Source of the DNA: JADJNW01 sp964526645
Lineage (GTDB): Bacteria; Bacteroidota; Bacteroidia; Chitinophagales; Saprospiraceae
Direction: 5' to 3'
Assembly (NCBI GenBank): GCA_964526645.1
Contig: CAZGJN010000010.1
Span: forward strand, 1-64,000
Length of the DNA stretch: 64,000 nucleotides
Below the pieces are notes generated by a model. It was not told the origin of the DNA and did not search any database. It was given only the letters and a program-made list of their open reading frames with translations. Both the position numbers and the translations under genes were made by a program. Shown here one piece after another: positions 18,036 to 26,609 of this stretch (the first letter of the stretch is position 1; the number at the start of each line of letters is the position of its first letter).

Positions 18036-19961
18036 ATGGGTGAACAAAAAGTGACTTTGGCGAGCGCCGATACCTCGATGCAGCGCTTCATTCAAAACTT
18101 ATTGCGCGACGTACAAGCCTTCGAGTATATGTTGGAAAACGACTGGTTTGAAAGTGATATTGTTCGGATTGGCGCTGAACAGGAAATGTGCATTGTGGAT
18201 CGTTCCACCTTGAAGCCTGCCACCATCAATATGGAGGTACTCGAAACCATGAAGGATTATCCATGGGTAGTGACGGAACTCGCGCGGTTTAACCTGGAAA
18301 CCAACCTCTCGCCCCATGAGTTTGTAGGCAATTGCCTTAGCAAAATGGAAAAAGAAAATAATGACTACCTCTCAAAAATCAAAAAAAAGGTCAAAAAATG
18401 GAACGCAGACATTATCCTGACGGGAATTTTGCCCACCCTGCGTAAAATTGACCTCGAAATGCACAACCTCACGCCCAAGCCGCGTTATTTTGCGCTGATG
18501 GAAGCCATCAATCGCCAATTGATCGGCAATGCTTATGAACTGAGGCTGATGGGCATTGATGAGCTATTGGTCAAGCATGATTCGCCCTTATTGGAGGCTT
18601 GCAATACCAGCTTTCAGGTGCACCTGCAAGTAGCGCCGGCAAATTTTGTTTGCATGTACAACATCGCTCAAACCCTGGCAGCACCGATCATGGCAATCGC
18701 TGCCAACTCACCCATTGTTTTTGGCAAACGCCTTTGGCACGAGAGTCGAATTGCCTTGTTTCAGCAAGCACTCGATATTCGTACAACCCACGACCACATG
18801 CGCGAGCGCAGCCCGCGCGTGAGCTTCGGCACAGGCTGGCTCGATGAGTCTATTTTAGAAATTTATAAAGAAGACATTGCTCGGTTTCGGGTTTTGCTGA
18901 GTGCCGATGTGGAAGAGGATTCGCTGGCATTGATACAGGAAGGCAAAGTACCAAAATTAAGAGCCTTACAAGTACATAACTCCACTGTATATCGCTGGAA
19001 TCGCCCTTGCTACGGCATTAGCGAAAATGGCAAGCCGCACCTTCGGATTGAAAACAGGGTGCTACCGGCGGGGCCAACCAGTGTGGATGAAGTTGCCAAC
19101 GCAGCATTTTGGCTGGGCGCTATGATCGGGATGGCAGGCGAATGCGATGACATCCGCAAAAACTTATCCTGGGAAGACGTGCGCGATAACTTTGCGAAAG
19201 CGGCACAATTTGGTATTGACTCCAAGTTCAACTGGTTTAAAGACAAAAAGGTATCCGTTCCTGACCTGGTGCTCCAGGAACTGCTCCCCATTGCTAGGAA
19301 AGGCTTGGAAATCAGGAAGGTAGATAGCACAGATATTGATAAATACCTCGGCATCATCGAAGAACGTGCTAAAAAACACATGAACGGCGCTCGTTGGCAA
19401 TTGCGTGCTTACACCAAGCTACTCAAAGAATGTGGCAGAGACGAAGCGCTCACAGTGATGACCGCCAGCATGCTGAAAAATCAGGAGCAAGAGAAACCCG
19501 TTCATACCTGGGAGTTGCCGCAATTGGGCGATCTGGAGGACTATCGCCCGGCTAAACTTCGGGTGGAGGAATTTATGGAAACCGACCTCTTCACGGTGCA
19601 AAAAGATGACTTGATTGAATTGGTGGCAGAATTAATGGACTGGCGGCGCATTCGCTACATGCCGGTAGAGGACACCAAAGGGCGCCTGAGCGGCTTGATT
19701 ACTTCGCGCCTTCTGTTACGCTATTTCACTCAAAAAAATCGGAGTAATGGTGAAGTATCTTCGGGAATGGTGAAGGATATTATGATAAAAGACCCCATTA
19801 CCATTAGCCCTAAAGCAAATATCATTGAAGCTTTGCGCATTATGCGGGAAAGCAAAATTGGCTGCCTGCCGGTGGTGCAAAGCGATGAATTAGTGGGGAT
19901 TATCACAGAGATGGACTTTCTGCGGATTTCTTCCAGACTCATAGAGCGATTGGAAAAATAA
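18036..19961 (+). CDS. GCS2-type glutamate-cysteine ligase-like protein with C-terminal CBS pair
   Basis: About 641 residues from ATG 18036 (MGEQKVTLAS); an ATG at 17949 opens 29 extra codons that look like leader. The first roughly 480 residues are an ATP-grasp-like carboxylate-amine ligase of the GCS2 family: IRIGAEQEMCIVD, ARFNLETNLSPHEF, a central CNTSFQVHLQVAP and the ENRVLPAGPTSVDEVANAAF block. The last 130 residues are two CBS motifs (EFMETDLFTVQKDDLIELVAELM and MVKDIMIKDPITISPKA), usually adenosine-nucleotide sensors. It may form gamma-glutamyl amides, perhaps gamma-glutamylcysteine, under energy control, but the true amine substrate cannot be told. The next gene follows after 55 bases. 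Confidence 0.8.
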   Translation: MGEQKVTLASADTSMQRFIQNLLRDVQAFEYMLENDWFESDIVRIGAEQEMCIVDRSTLKPATINMEVLETMKDYPWVVTELARFNLETNLSPHEFVGNCLSKMEKENNDYLSKIKKKVKKWNADIILTGILPTLRKIDLEMHNLTPKPRYFALMEAINRQLIGNAYELRLMGIDELLVKHDSPLLEACNTSFQVHLQVAPANFVCMYNIAQTLAAPIMAIAANSPIVFGKRLWHESRIALFQQALDIRTTHDHMRERSPRVSFGTGWLDESILEIYKEDIARFRVLLSADVEEDSLALIQEGKVPKLRALQVHNSTVYRWNRPCYGISENGKPHLRIENRVLPAGPTSVDEVANAAFWLGAMIGMAGECDDIRKNLSWEDVRDNFAKAAQFGIDSKFNWFKDKKVSVPDLVLQELLPIARKGLEIRKVDSTDIDKYLGIIEERAKKHMNGARWQLRAYTKLLKECGRDEALTVMTASMLKNQEQEKPVHTWELPQLGDLEDYRPAKLRVEEFMETDLFTVQKDDLIELVAELMDWRRIRYMPVEDTKGRLSGLITSRLLLRYFTQKNRSNGEVSSGMVKDIMIKDPITISPKANIIEALRIMRESKIGCLPVVQSDELVGIITEMDFLRISSRLIERLEK

Positions 19962-20018
19962 TACCAACGAAAGACTTTTGGAGGCATCGAAACCTCAAAA
20001 AGCGTATCTTCGTTGTAT
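19962..20018 (+). promoter_or_regulatory. long imperfect hairpin covering the PhyH-gene start
   Basis: The gap between the GCS2-CBS and PhyH genes is almost wholly an inverted repeat. CAACGAA (19965-19971) pairs with TTCGTTG (20009-20015), and inside it CTTTTGGAGG (19975-19984) pairs with CCTCAAAAAG (19993-20002) with one mismatch. The outer stem extends to the ATG at 20017. It could hide the start codon or act as an attenuator; it has no T-run. Confidence 0.4.
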
Positions 20019-21000
20019 GATTTCCTTGAATAAAATTTTTGGTAGATACGCTGGCTGGCTGCGTAGCCTGAAGGTCGTTTATGTGATTAACAATATTTTG
20101 AATGCCAACCACTTGAGGCATAACAAAAAGCTATATCCCCGATTTGGATTAAAAAAGAGTATCTACGCACCCATCGGTAGTCAGGATTTTAAGGCAGAAA
20201 GTGAAGACATCCCCTGGTTGGACAAGCCCAATGCCAGCGCTCGGCTGCTTGCCCACAAAAAATTTGGGGTATTGCCCCACGACCTTCGCGCCCAATTATT
20301 TCAATTTGTAGAGGAAGGCTACATGATCCTGAAAGGTTTTTTTGACGAAGCGGCAGTAGAAAAATTAAATGAGGAGATCAATCACTTTTTGCAATCCAAA
20401 AAAGTGGGCTTCAACTACACCCGCAGGAAAATCATGGAGTCTTATAAGGTTTCAACCACTGCAAATCAATTTTTTCGGGATGAACGCCTGCTGGAGTTAC
20501 TCAACTTCACAATGGGCAAAAAAGTCATTCCTTTTCATACCATCAATTTTATAGAAGGAAGCGAGCAAGCTGCGCACTCTGATTTTATCCACATGACAAC
20601 CGAACCGAAGGGGTACCTCATCGCTGCCTGGATTGCGCTCGAAAATTGTGATGCGGGCAATGGTCCGCTGTTTTTTTATCCGCGTAGCCATCGCTTGCCG
20701 TATGTACTTTCTGCGGATTACCCTTCCGGCAATACCCGATGGACAATCGGGGCGCATAGCAACCGCCGATATGAGGAAAAAATAGCCGAACTCGTTGAAG
20801 AAAAAGGCTTACAGAAGAAATATTTTATGGCCAAAAAAGGCGATGTACTCATCTGGCATGCGAACCTGATTCATGGCGGCGAGGCGATTCGAACCAAAGG
20901 CGCTACCCGCAAAAGTATGGTGGCGCATTACTTTTGCGAAGGGGTGATTTGTTACCATGAGATTTCTCAACGCCCAGCATTATTACAAACAGATGTTTAG
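20017..21000 (+). CDS. phytanoyl-CoA dioxygenase (PhyH)-family oxygenase
   Basis: About 327 residues, a non-haem Fe(II)/2-oxoglutarate oxygenase of the PhyH family. The iron triad is visible as HSD in EQAAHSDFIHM and the distal His in WHANLIHGG. A likely 2-oxoglutarate-binding Arg is in the nearby TRKSMVAHYF segment. Start chosen at ATG 20017 (MISLNKIFGRYAGW); the frame also reads 13 codons upstream inside the hairpin. It overlaps the next gene, a SAM methyltransferase, so the two are probably cotranslated and act on the same molecule, perhaps a lipid or secondary metabolite. The substrate is unknown. Confidence 0.85.
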   Translation: MISLNKIFGRYAGWLRSLKVVYVINNILNANHLRHNKKLYPRFGLKKSIYAPIGSQDFKAESEDIPWLDKPNASARLLAHKKFGVLPHDLRAQLFQFVEEGYMILKGFFDEAAVEKLNEEINHFLQSKKVGFNYTRRKIMESYKVSTTANQFFRDERLLELLNFTMGKKVIPFHTINFIEGSEQAAHSDFIHMTTEPKGYLIAAWIALENCDAGNGPLFFYPRSHRLPYVLSADYPSGNTRWTIGAHSNRRYEEKIAELVEEKGLQKKYFMAKKGDVLIWHANLIHGGEAIRTKGATRKSMVAHYFCEGVICYHEISQRPALLQTDV

Positions 21001-21844
21001 AGCAAGCTTACGCAAAATTTTTTATAGCCTGCCGCCCAGCTTGCGTTTTATAGCCAGGCGATGGTACTACCTTCCGTTAGATGCTTGGGGGCTTCTCACC
21101 AGCAAACGCGACCCGCTTCAGCCTCCGCGGGGCTTGATTTATACGGGTTCGGGTGACTTTCAAGCACAGGCGGATAAAATGCTTCGCTTTTTTGTAACAA
21201 AAGCAGGTTTACAAACTGAACACACTATACTGGACATCGGAAGCGGTATTGGTAGAATGGCAATTCCCCTAACCCGATACCTCAACAAGCATGCTCGTTA
21301 CGAAGGATTTGATGTCGTAAAACTGGGGGTGCATTGGTGCCAACAGCATATTTCCAAGCAATTTCCAAATTTTCGATTTCAATACATTCCACTCAAAAAT
21401 GATTTGTATCGCTCTGATGGAGCAGATGCTGCACAATTTCGCTTTCCTTACGCAGATGCTGTTTTTGATTTTACGATAGTTATTTCGGTTTTTACACACA
21501 TGTTGCCTGCGCAGGTAGAAAATTATCTGTACGAAATAGTTAGAACGCTCAAACCTGGCGGGGTTTGCGTTGCTACTTTTTTTATTTTGAATGAAGAATC
21601 GAAACAAAGGATGCCTTCCAATCCTGCTTTTGTATTTTCTTACGACCAGGGGCACTATCGGCTGATGGATCAGAAAGTGCAAGCTGCCAATGTCGCCTTT
21701 GAAGAAAGCTATTTGGAAGAACAGCTACACCGCGCCGGGCTATCGGTTCAACAATTTCATGCTGGCTACTGGTGTGGTAGAGCCAAAACCGAATGCGAAG
21801 ATTTTCAGGACATCCTGGTGCTAAAAAAACAATCATCATCCTAA
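20993..21844 (+). CDS. class I SAM-dependent methyltransferase
   Basis: About 283 residues from ATG 20993 (MFRASLRKIFYS), which overlaps the PhyH stop by eight bases; an in-frame ATG at 20957 would overlap by 44. The SAM motif I is ILDIGSGIGRMAIPL, with motif II/III-like acidic residues in YEGFDVVKLGVHW, and a motif-post region VRTLKPGGVCVATFFI. This is the Methyltransf_11/25 type, cytoplasmic. Coupling to the PhyH-type oxygenase suggests tailoring of a common small molecule. It converges with the TolC gene on the other strand, ten bases away. Confidence 0.85.
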   Translation: MFRASLRKIFYSLPPSLRFIARRWYYLPLDAWGLLTSKRDPLQPPRGLIYTGSGDFQAQADKMLRFFVTKAGLQTEHTILDIGSGIGRMAIPLTRYLNKHARYEGFDVVKLGVHWCQQHISKQFPNFRFQYIPLKNDLYRSDGADAAQFRFPYADAVFDFTIVISVFTHMLPAQVENYLYEIVRTLKPGGVCVATFFILNEESKQRMPSNPAFVFSYDQGHYRLMDQKVQAANVAFEESYLEEQLHRAGLSVQQFHAGYWCGRAKTECEDFQDILVLKKQSSS

Positions 21845-21853
21845 AGTTTCAAC

Positions 21854-23293
21854 CTATTCTCCCAACAGGTGCAAGCGTCCTGCCGCCCAATCCACTTTGT
21901 TGCGATTTTTTTGAAAATCCGATTGCAATTTTACCAATTTGAGTTGCGCTTCGATCAGTTTTTGTTCTCGCGAGTTGATGAGGAAAATCGAGCTTTCGCC
22001 CAGGCTAAACTTGGTCATCTCTGCTTCGAGTAGCTGTTGGTAGTTATTGGTGATGCTGCGGTACAGGGCAATCTGCTGCTGGGAGTTTTGCCATTCGTTG
22101 TAGGCATCGCGTACCTTGTTGGTCAATTCGAGTTGCTTCTGCGTCAAGGTGTACTCTGTGTCCAGCAATTTGATTTTGGTCAAATCCAGCTTACCGCGCT
22201 CCTTTCTCAGGAAAAGCGGAAAACTAAAATTGATACCCCATTTATAATTTTGCAAAATAAGATTTTCGATACCGCCATTGTCATTGCCCCTGCTGGAAGA
22301 AAAGTTGAAGCCATCGGCCAGGATATTGTACTCCACATCGAGGCGGGGTTTGAGCATTTCGGCTGCCAGGCGTCGGTCAATTTCCAACTGACTGATTTTG
22401 AATTGGTAAGATCTCAGGAGTGGATGCGTAGCAGATAAACTTTGTAAAAAACTGCCTACCAGCGGTAGTGGCGAATCGGTGTCTAACTCATTCAAGAGCA
22501 GCGGCCGCAACTGATCCGTAATTTCAACCGGAATATCATCTTCTGTCCAAAGGTAGTTGGAAAGCATCAAGCTCGCGTTGCGGTATTGTAGGCGCGCTTG
22601 ATTGCGTTCGTATTCCCAGTTTTGTACCTGGATGAAGGTTTCCAGGGTATCCACAGCAGCTTTATCACCTTGCTCAAAACTGGCTACGATGCCCTCCAGG
22701 CGCTGGCGGGAGACCCTCAGCGCTTGCTCGATGGCGCGCATCTCATTGTAGGCTTTTGTCCAATCCCAATAGGCAACCGCAGCATCAAGCAGGATATTGT
22801 TGATGGCATGGAGGCGTTCGGCATCATTTACGTTTTGGAGTATTTTAGCCTGCTGGAGCGCTGCGCGGCGTTCGTCAATGAATAGACCCTGCCCCAGCGA
22901 AGCCTTGATGCCCACTACGGCTTGCCCTGCAGGGGGTAGGTTATTTTCAGGATTTAGAAAAACGCCATTGGTTGTATTGAAATAACTCTTCACTTCCAAA
23001 CCGTACCAGCTCGGAATTTTGAAGCCCCCTTCGCCAATCGTGAAATAAGTTTTGTTGTCAAAAGATTTTTGCTGCCAATCGGCATATAATTTTGGGTCGA
23101 AATTACCACGCGCCATGCGCAAAGCCGCTTTCGCTTCGGCGGAAAGCAGATTTGCCTGCCGGACGAGCGGGTGGTACGCCAAAATCCAGCGAAAGTACTC
23201 CGTTTGAGCAAAGACGCGGGCGCTATCTTGTTGGGCAAAAAGCGGAACAATAAAGCAAAGCAATACGATTGATACCATACACTGTTTCATCAT
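21854..23293 (-). CDS. TolC-family outer membrane channel of a type I exporter
   Basis: A 479-residue outer membrane efflux protein with a signal peptide ending in PLFAQQD and two long heptad-rich repeats of OEP type: the first about 150-215, the second about 360-470 with TLTQKQLELTNKVRDAYNEW and ENQKLIEAQLKLVK-like heptads. It forms the trimeric channel-tunnel across the outer membrane and periplasm. It is the last gene of a tight operon (ABC transporter, then adaptor, 24 bp and 7 bp gaps), so it is the exit duct for that exporter. Confidence 0.9.
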   Translation of the reverse strand: MMKQCMVSIVLLCFIVPLFAQQDSARVFAQTEYFRWILAYHPLVRQANLLSAEAKAALRMARGNFDPKLYADWQQKSFDNKTYFTIGEGGFKIPSWYGLEVKSYFNTTNGVFLNPENNLPPAGQAVVGIKASLGQGLFIDERRAALQQAKILQNVNDAERLHAINNILLDAAVAYWDWTKAYNEMRAIEQALRVSRQRLEGIVASFEQGDKAAVDTLETFIQVQNWEYERNQARLQYRNASLMLSNYLWTEDDIPVEITDQLRPLLLNELDTDSPLPLVGSFLQSLSATHPLLRSYQFKISQLEIDRRLAAEMLKPRLDVEYNILADGFNFSSSRGNDNGGIENLILQNYKWGINFSFPLFLRKERGKLDLTKIKLLDTEYTLTQKQLELTNKVRDAYNEWQNSQQQIALYRSITNNYQQLLEAEMTKFSLGESSIFLINSREQKLIEAQLKLVKLQSDFQKNRNKVDWAAGRLHLLGE

Positions 23294-23300
23294 GGAAGAG

Positions 23301-24707
23301 CTATTTGACAGAACGAATCGGCGCTTTCATCTTAGGATCCTCAGTTTGTTCATTGGCATAATAATCCGGTGGAAACCCGTTGAGTTGCCGCCAAATTTCG
23401 TACCAAAGCGGGACGTTGTTGAGTAAAATAATCCCCTGGGCACCCGATCCTACGCGCAGCTCTTGGGGCCACTCTTTGGTGCCTGGTTTGTAAGCTACCA
23501 AGATACGATATTTGCCATTTTCGCTGATTTCATTATCAATGGCTGCAATCTCGCCGGCGTAGGTGCCAAAAGATTGACCCGGCCAGCCTGAAAAAATAAA
23601 AGCGGGCCAACCATCAAAAATAAAACGTACCTCGGGTTTTATTTTTTTTCGTCCTGGCTCCAAGTGTGCGGTATCCATGTTGATCAAAGGGAAATTCATG
23701 GGGTCAATAAATACCTCTACCGCTAATTCATAATGAGCAGGCATGATGCTGACGATGCCTGTGCCTTCTTTAATCGTTTCGCCGATACCTGGTGTGATGA
23801 CTTTGGTGACATAACAGTCTTGTGGCGCTGTGATATAATGAAAACTGGTGCGCCGAGCATAGTTGCTCGTTTGTATTTTTAATTTGTTGACATCAGCTGT
23901 GGCGTCGTACTGCTGGGATAAGGTGCTGGCAATATCGGAGCGGGCTTTGGCAATTTTTTCGCTGTACTCCGCTCGTATGGCACCCAATTCTACTTGAGTG
24001 ATGCCGAGTTCCTGGCGGCTGGAGTTGAGTTTGTTATCTGCTGCAATGACTTTATTGCGGGTTTCCTGGAGTTTGGCTTGTTTATCTTCCATCTTCGATC
24101 GAGGGTCAATGCCTTGTTCAAACAGTTTTTTGGCGCGTTCGTACTGTACTTTTGCAATCGAATCCTGAATAATTGCCTGTGCCAGATCAGCACTATCAGC
24201 TATAATTTTGAACCTTACCTGCGCTATTTTTTGCTGCAATTGCTTTTGCTTGAGCGTAAGCTGTGCTTCCATATTTGTGATCTGATCTTCCAAAGCCGCT
24301 ACTTTGTCCTGATAAGAAGTGATAGCCCCTTCCTTGGCCGTTACTTGCTGCTCGGTGCGGGGTACCAGCTGCGGGTCTAAGTAATCCGCTTTTATTTCTG
24401 AAATAAAGACGATGGTATCTCCTTTTTTTATCAAAGAACCTTCTCGGACGAACCACTGCTCGATTCGTCCATCAATGGGGGAGGGGATGATCTGAGGGCG
24501 CTGCTCCGGGCGAAGCGTCGTTACTTTACCTTTTGATTGAATATTTTGTGTCCAGGGCAACAGCATAAAAAGCGTCACTAAGCCGAGCACTACTAAAAGC
24601 CAGCGAGTGAACATCCGATGCGCGCTCGACAGAGCCGTTTGCTGAAAAGAAGAAAACTCTTTCGTAGCAACTCGATGGTTAATGGAATTGGGTGATATGT
24701 TTAGCAT
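23301..24707 (-). CDS. HlyD-family membrane fusion protein
   Basis: A 468-residue adaptor: cytoplasmic N-terminus, one transmembrane helix (WLLVVLGLVTLFMLL, about 35-52), a lipoyl-like half (IIPSPIDGRIEQWFVREGSLIKKGD), and a long coiled coil from about 110 to 270 rich in Lys/Gln/Glu. The second lipoyl half and beta-barrel follow (ITAPQDCYVTKVITPGIGETIKEGTG). It links the inner-membrane ABC transporter to the TolC channel. Its position between those genes, with very short gaps, makes the assignment firm. The exported substrate is unknown. Confidence 0.9.
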   Translation of the reverse strand: MLNISPNSINHRVATKEFSSFQQTALSSAHRMFTRWLLVVLGLVTLFMLLPWTQNIQSKGKVTTLRPEQRPQIIPSPIDGRIEQWFVREGSLIKKGDTIVFISEIKADYLDPQLVPRTEQQVTAKEGAITSYQDKVAALEDQITNMEAQLTLKQKQLQQKIAQVRFKIIADSADLAQAIIQDSIAKVQYERAKKLFEQGIDPRSKMEDKQAKLQETRNKVIAADNKLNSSRQELGITQVELGAIRAEYSEKIAKARSDIASTLSQQYDATADVNKLKIQTSNYARRTSFHYITAPQDCYVTKVITPGIGETIKEGTGIVSIMPAHYELAVEVFIDPMNFPLINMDTAHLEPGRKKIKPEVRFIFDGWPAFIFSGWPGQSFGTYAGEIAAIDNEISENGKYRILVAYKPGTKEWPQELRVGSGAQGIILLNNVPLWYEIWRQLNGFPPDYYANEQTEDPKMKAPIRSVK

Positions 24708-24731
24708 AAGAAAGTTGTCAAATTTTGTTTT

Positions 24732-26513
24732 TTAAAAATGAATCTGAGTGTGCGCATTCTTGTCACTTTGCCATAAATCGGCATAGGTGAATTTGAAGAC
24801 ATTTTTGAAATGAGGGCTTTCCCGCAGGCGCTCGTAAGAACCAGCCTCCACGATTTTACCTTCCTTCATAATCAATATCCGGTCGCACTTGGCAGCAATC
24901 ATAGGGTCATCTGTCACCAATAGCAAGGTCCAGTTATTTTCTCTGGATGTAAAAAAGTTGATAATTGACTCCCGCTCGGCGGGCTCCAGGTTGCTTAAAA
25001 AAGCCTCCATCGCGTGCAGTTTGGGGCGTTTTGCCAGGCTCCGCGCCAGCATTATTTTGGTTCGGATATTTTGAGGCACGTTTTTGCCACCGGGCTGAAG
25101 AATGGTGTTGTAGCCATTAGGCAAACGCTGGATGTAATGGCTGAGCCCCACATTGGAAGTCGCCCAGATCACATCATCCAGCTTGATGCCGCTATTGCCC
25201 AGCGTGATATTTTCTAAAATACTGCCTTTGAAAATATCCTCCTGCGAGCAGTAATCACCAATGTGGCGGCGTAGGCTTTGCAATTGAAGATTGCGCATGG
25301 GGAAATTGTTGTAAGTCACACTTCCTTGAAAATCACTATACAAGCCTGCTATGATTTGTATCAGGGTGGATTTGCCAGAGCCGTTGTACCCAGCAATACA
25401 GACGCGCTCACCAGCTTCTACCTTCATGGACAGGTTGTCAATGGTGGGGCGTTCTGCATCTTCATATTTAAAGTAGAGATTTTCGATGGCTACGTTCAGC
25501 CCTTCGGAAGTATCAATTTCTTCAAACAAAAGTCCTTTGTCGTCCTCGATGGGCAAATCCGTCACATTCCCAAGTTTTTCGAGTGCCGTGAGGGTGTCAT
25601 AGATGGTGTCCATTGAGAGGATCAATTTTTCTACGGAATTTAACACAAGGATCACAACAATTTCTGCTGCTACAAATTGACCAATGTTGATTTGGTTGTC
25701 AATCACCAAAAAACTTCCCAGAAAAAGGAGGCTGGCAGTGATAAGCGTTTTAAAACCAACGATACTGCCGTATTGGGTTAATAAAATGCGAAAGTGTTTC
25801 TTTCGATTGTCTAAATAGTTGCACACCAGATAATCAGTATTTCGCAGAGAGATGGGCGTATCGCCCCAGAGTTTGAAGGTATTCATGGTACGAGCCAACT
25901 CTTCCAGCCAATGGGCAACTTCGTATTTGTATTTTGATTCTTTGAGGCTGCTTTTCAGACCGATGGGGCCCGTTATTCTAAAAATTAAAACAAGAATAGC
26001 CACCAGTGCCAAACCAAAAAAAGCAAAAAATGGATGGTAAAAAGATATGAGAATCAATCCGAAGAGGATGTTCAAAAGGGAGGTAGAAAGGTCTGTCAGG
26101 ATTTTAGGCAAGCCTTTCTGAAGGGTAAGGGTATCAAAAAAACGATTTACCAGCTCAGGCGGATAGTATTTATTCATGGTGTCGAGTTTGAGGCGCGGTA
26201 TGCGAAAAGCAAACTCAAAAGCAGAACGCACGAAGATGCGGCGCTGAATCGTCTCTGTCACCGTCAATTGCATGACCACCAGCACGCCGGATAGCGCCGT
26301 TGCTACACTCACGATAAAAACCAAGATGATGAGAGAAGCCGACAGCGTGCCCCCCGCGATTAAGCCAATCACCGCTTGAATACCCAGTGGTAGCGACAGG
26401 TTGATTAAGCCTGCAAAAATAGCGTACAAATAGATGTAATAAATATCTTTTCGGTCGAGTTTCAACAGATTAAAAAAGCGCCGCAACGGTGTGAGCTGAT
26501 TATGATTTTCCAT
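24732..26513 (-). CDS. ABC exporter (membrane and ATPase fused) with degenerate catalytic motifs
   Basis: About 593 residues from ATG 26513 (MENHNQLTPL); a TTG seven codons upstream is less likely. Six predicted transmembrane helices fill the first 310 residues and a nucleotide-binding domain the rest. Walker A is intact (GYNGSGKST, about 375-383) and the Q-loop is present (YCSQEDIF). The ABC signature reads NVPQNIRTKI instead of LSGGQ. Walker B is KLHAMEAF, with Glu replacing the Asp and Ala the catalytic Glu. The H-loop His is Asp (VTDDP). No peptidase C39 domain is present. It is the inner-membrane part of the exporter with the HlyD and TolC proteins downstream. ATP binding is likely; hydrolysis at this site is doubtful. 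Confidence 0.85.
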   Translation of the reverse strand: MENHNQLTPLRRFFNLLKLDRKDIYYIYLYAIFAGLINLSLPLGIQAVIGLIAGGTLSASLIILVFIVSVATALSGVLVVMQLTVTETIQRRIFVRSAFEFAFRIPRLKLDTMNKYYPPELVNRFFDTLTLQKGLPKILTDLSTSLLNILFGLILISFYHPFFAFFGLALVAILVLIFRITGPIGLKSSLKESKYKYEVAHWLEELARTMNTFKLWGDTPISLRNTDYLVCNYLDNRKKHFRILLTQYGSIVGFKTLITASLLFLGSFLVIDNQINIGQFVAAEIVVILVLNSVEKLILSMDTIYDTLTALEKLGNVTDLPIEDDKGLLFEEIDTSEGLNVAIENLYFKYEDAERPTIDNLSMKVEAGERVCIAGYNGSGKSTLIQIIAGLYSDFQGSVTYNNFPMRNLQLQSLRRHIGDYCSQEDIFKGSILENITLGNSGIKLDDVIWATSNVGLSHYIQRLPNGYNTILQPGGKNVPQNIRTKIMLARSLAKRPKLHAMEAFLSNLEPAERESIINFFTSRENNWTLLLVTDDPMIAAKCDRILIMKEGKIVEAGSYERLRESPHFKNVFKFTYADLWQSDKNAHTQIHF

Positions 26514-26544
26514 TTTTTGAATAAAGCTAAGCAATTTTTTTTAG

Positions 26545-26586
26545 AAAAAAATGCTGGTTGCGACCCTGAGGGGGAAAGCAACCAGC
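26545..26586 (-). terminator. terminator between SPFH and ABC exporter genes
   Basis: A perfect 9-bp stem, GCTGGTTGC (26553-26561) with GCAACCAGC (26578-26586), followed on the minus strand by ATTTTTTTC-like sequence (A-run at 26545-26550). It lies 24 bases after the SPFH stop and separates that gene from the exporter operon, which therefore needs its own promoter or read-through. Confidence 0.75.
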
Positions 26587-26609
26587 CTCACTAACATATA
26601 CCCTTCGCC

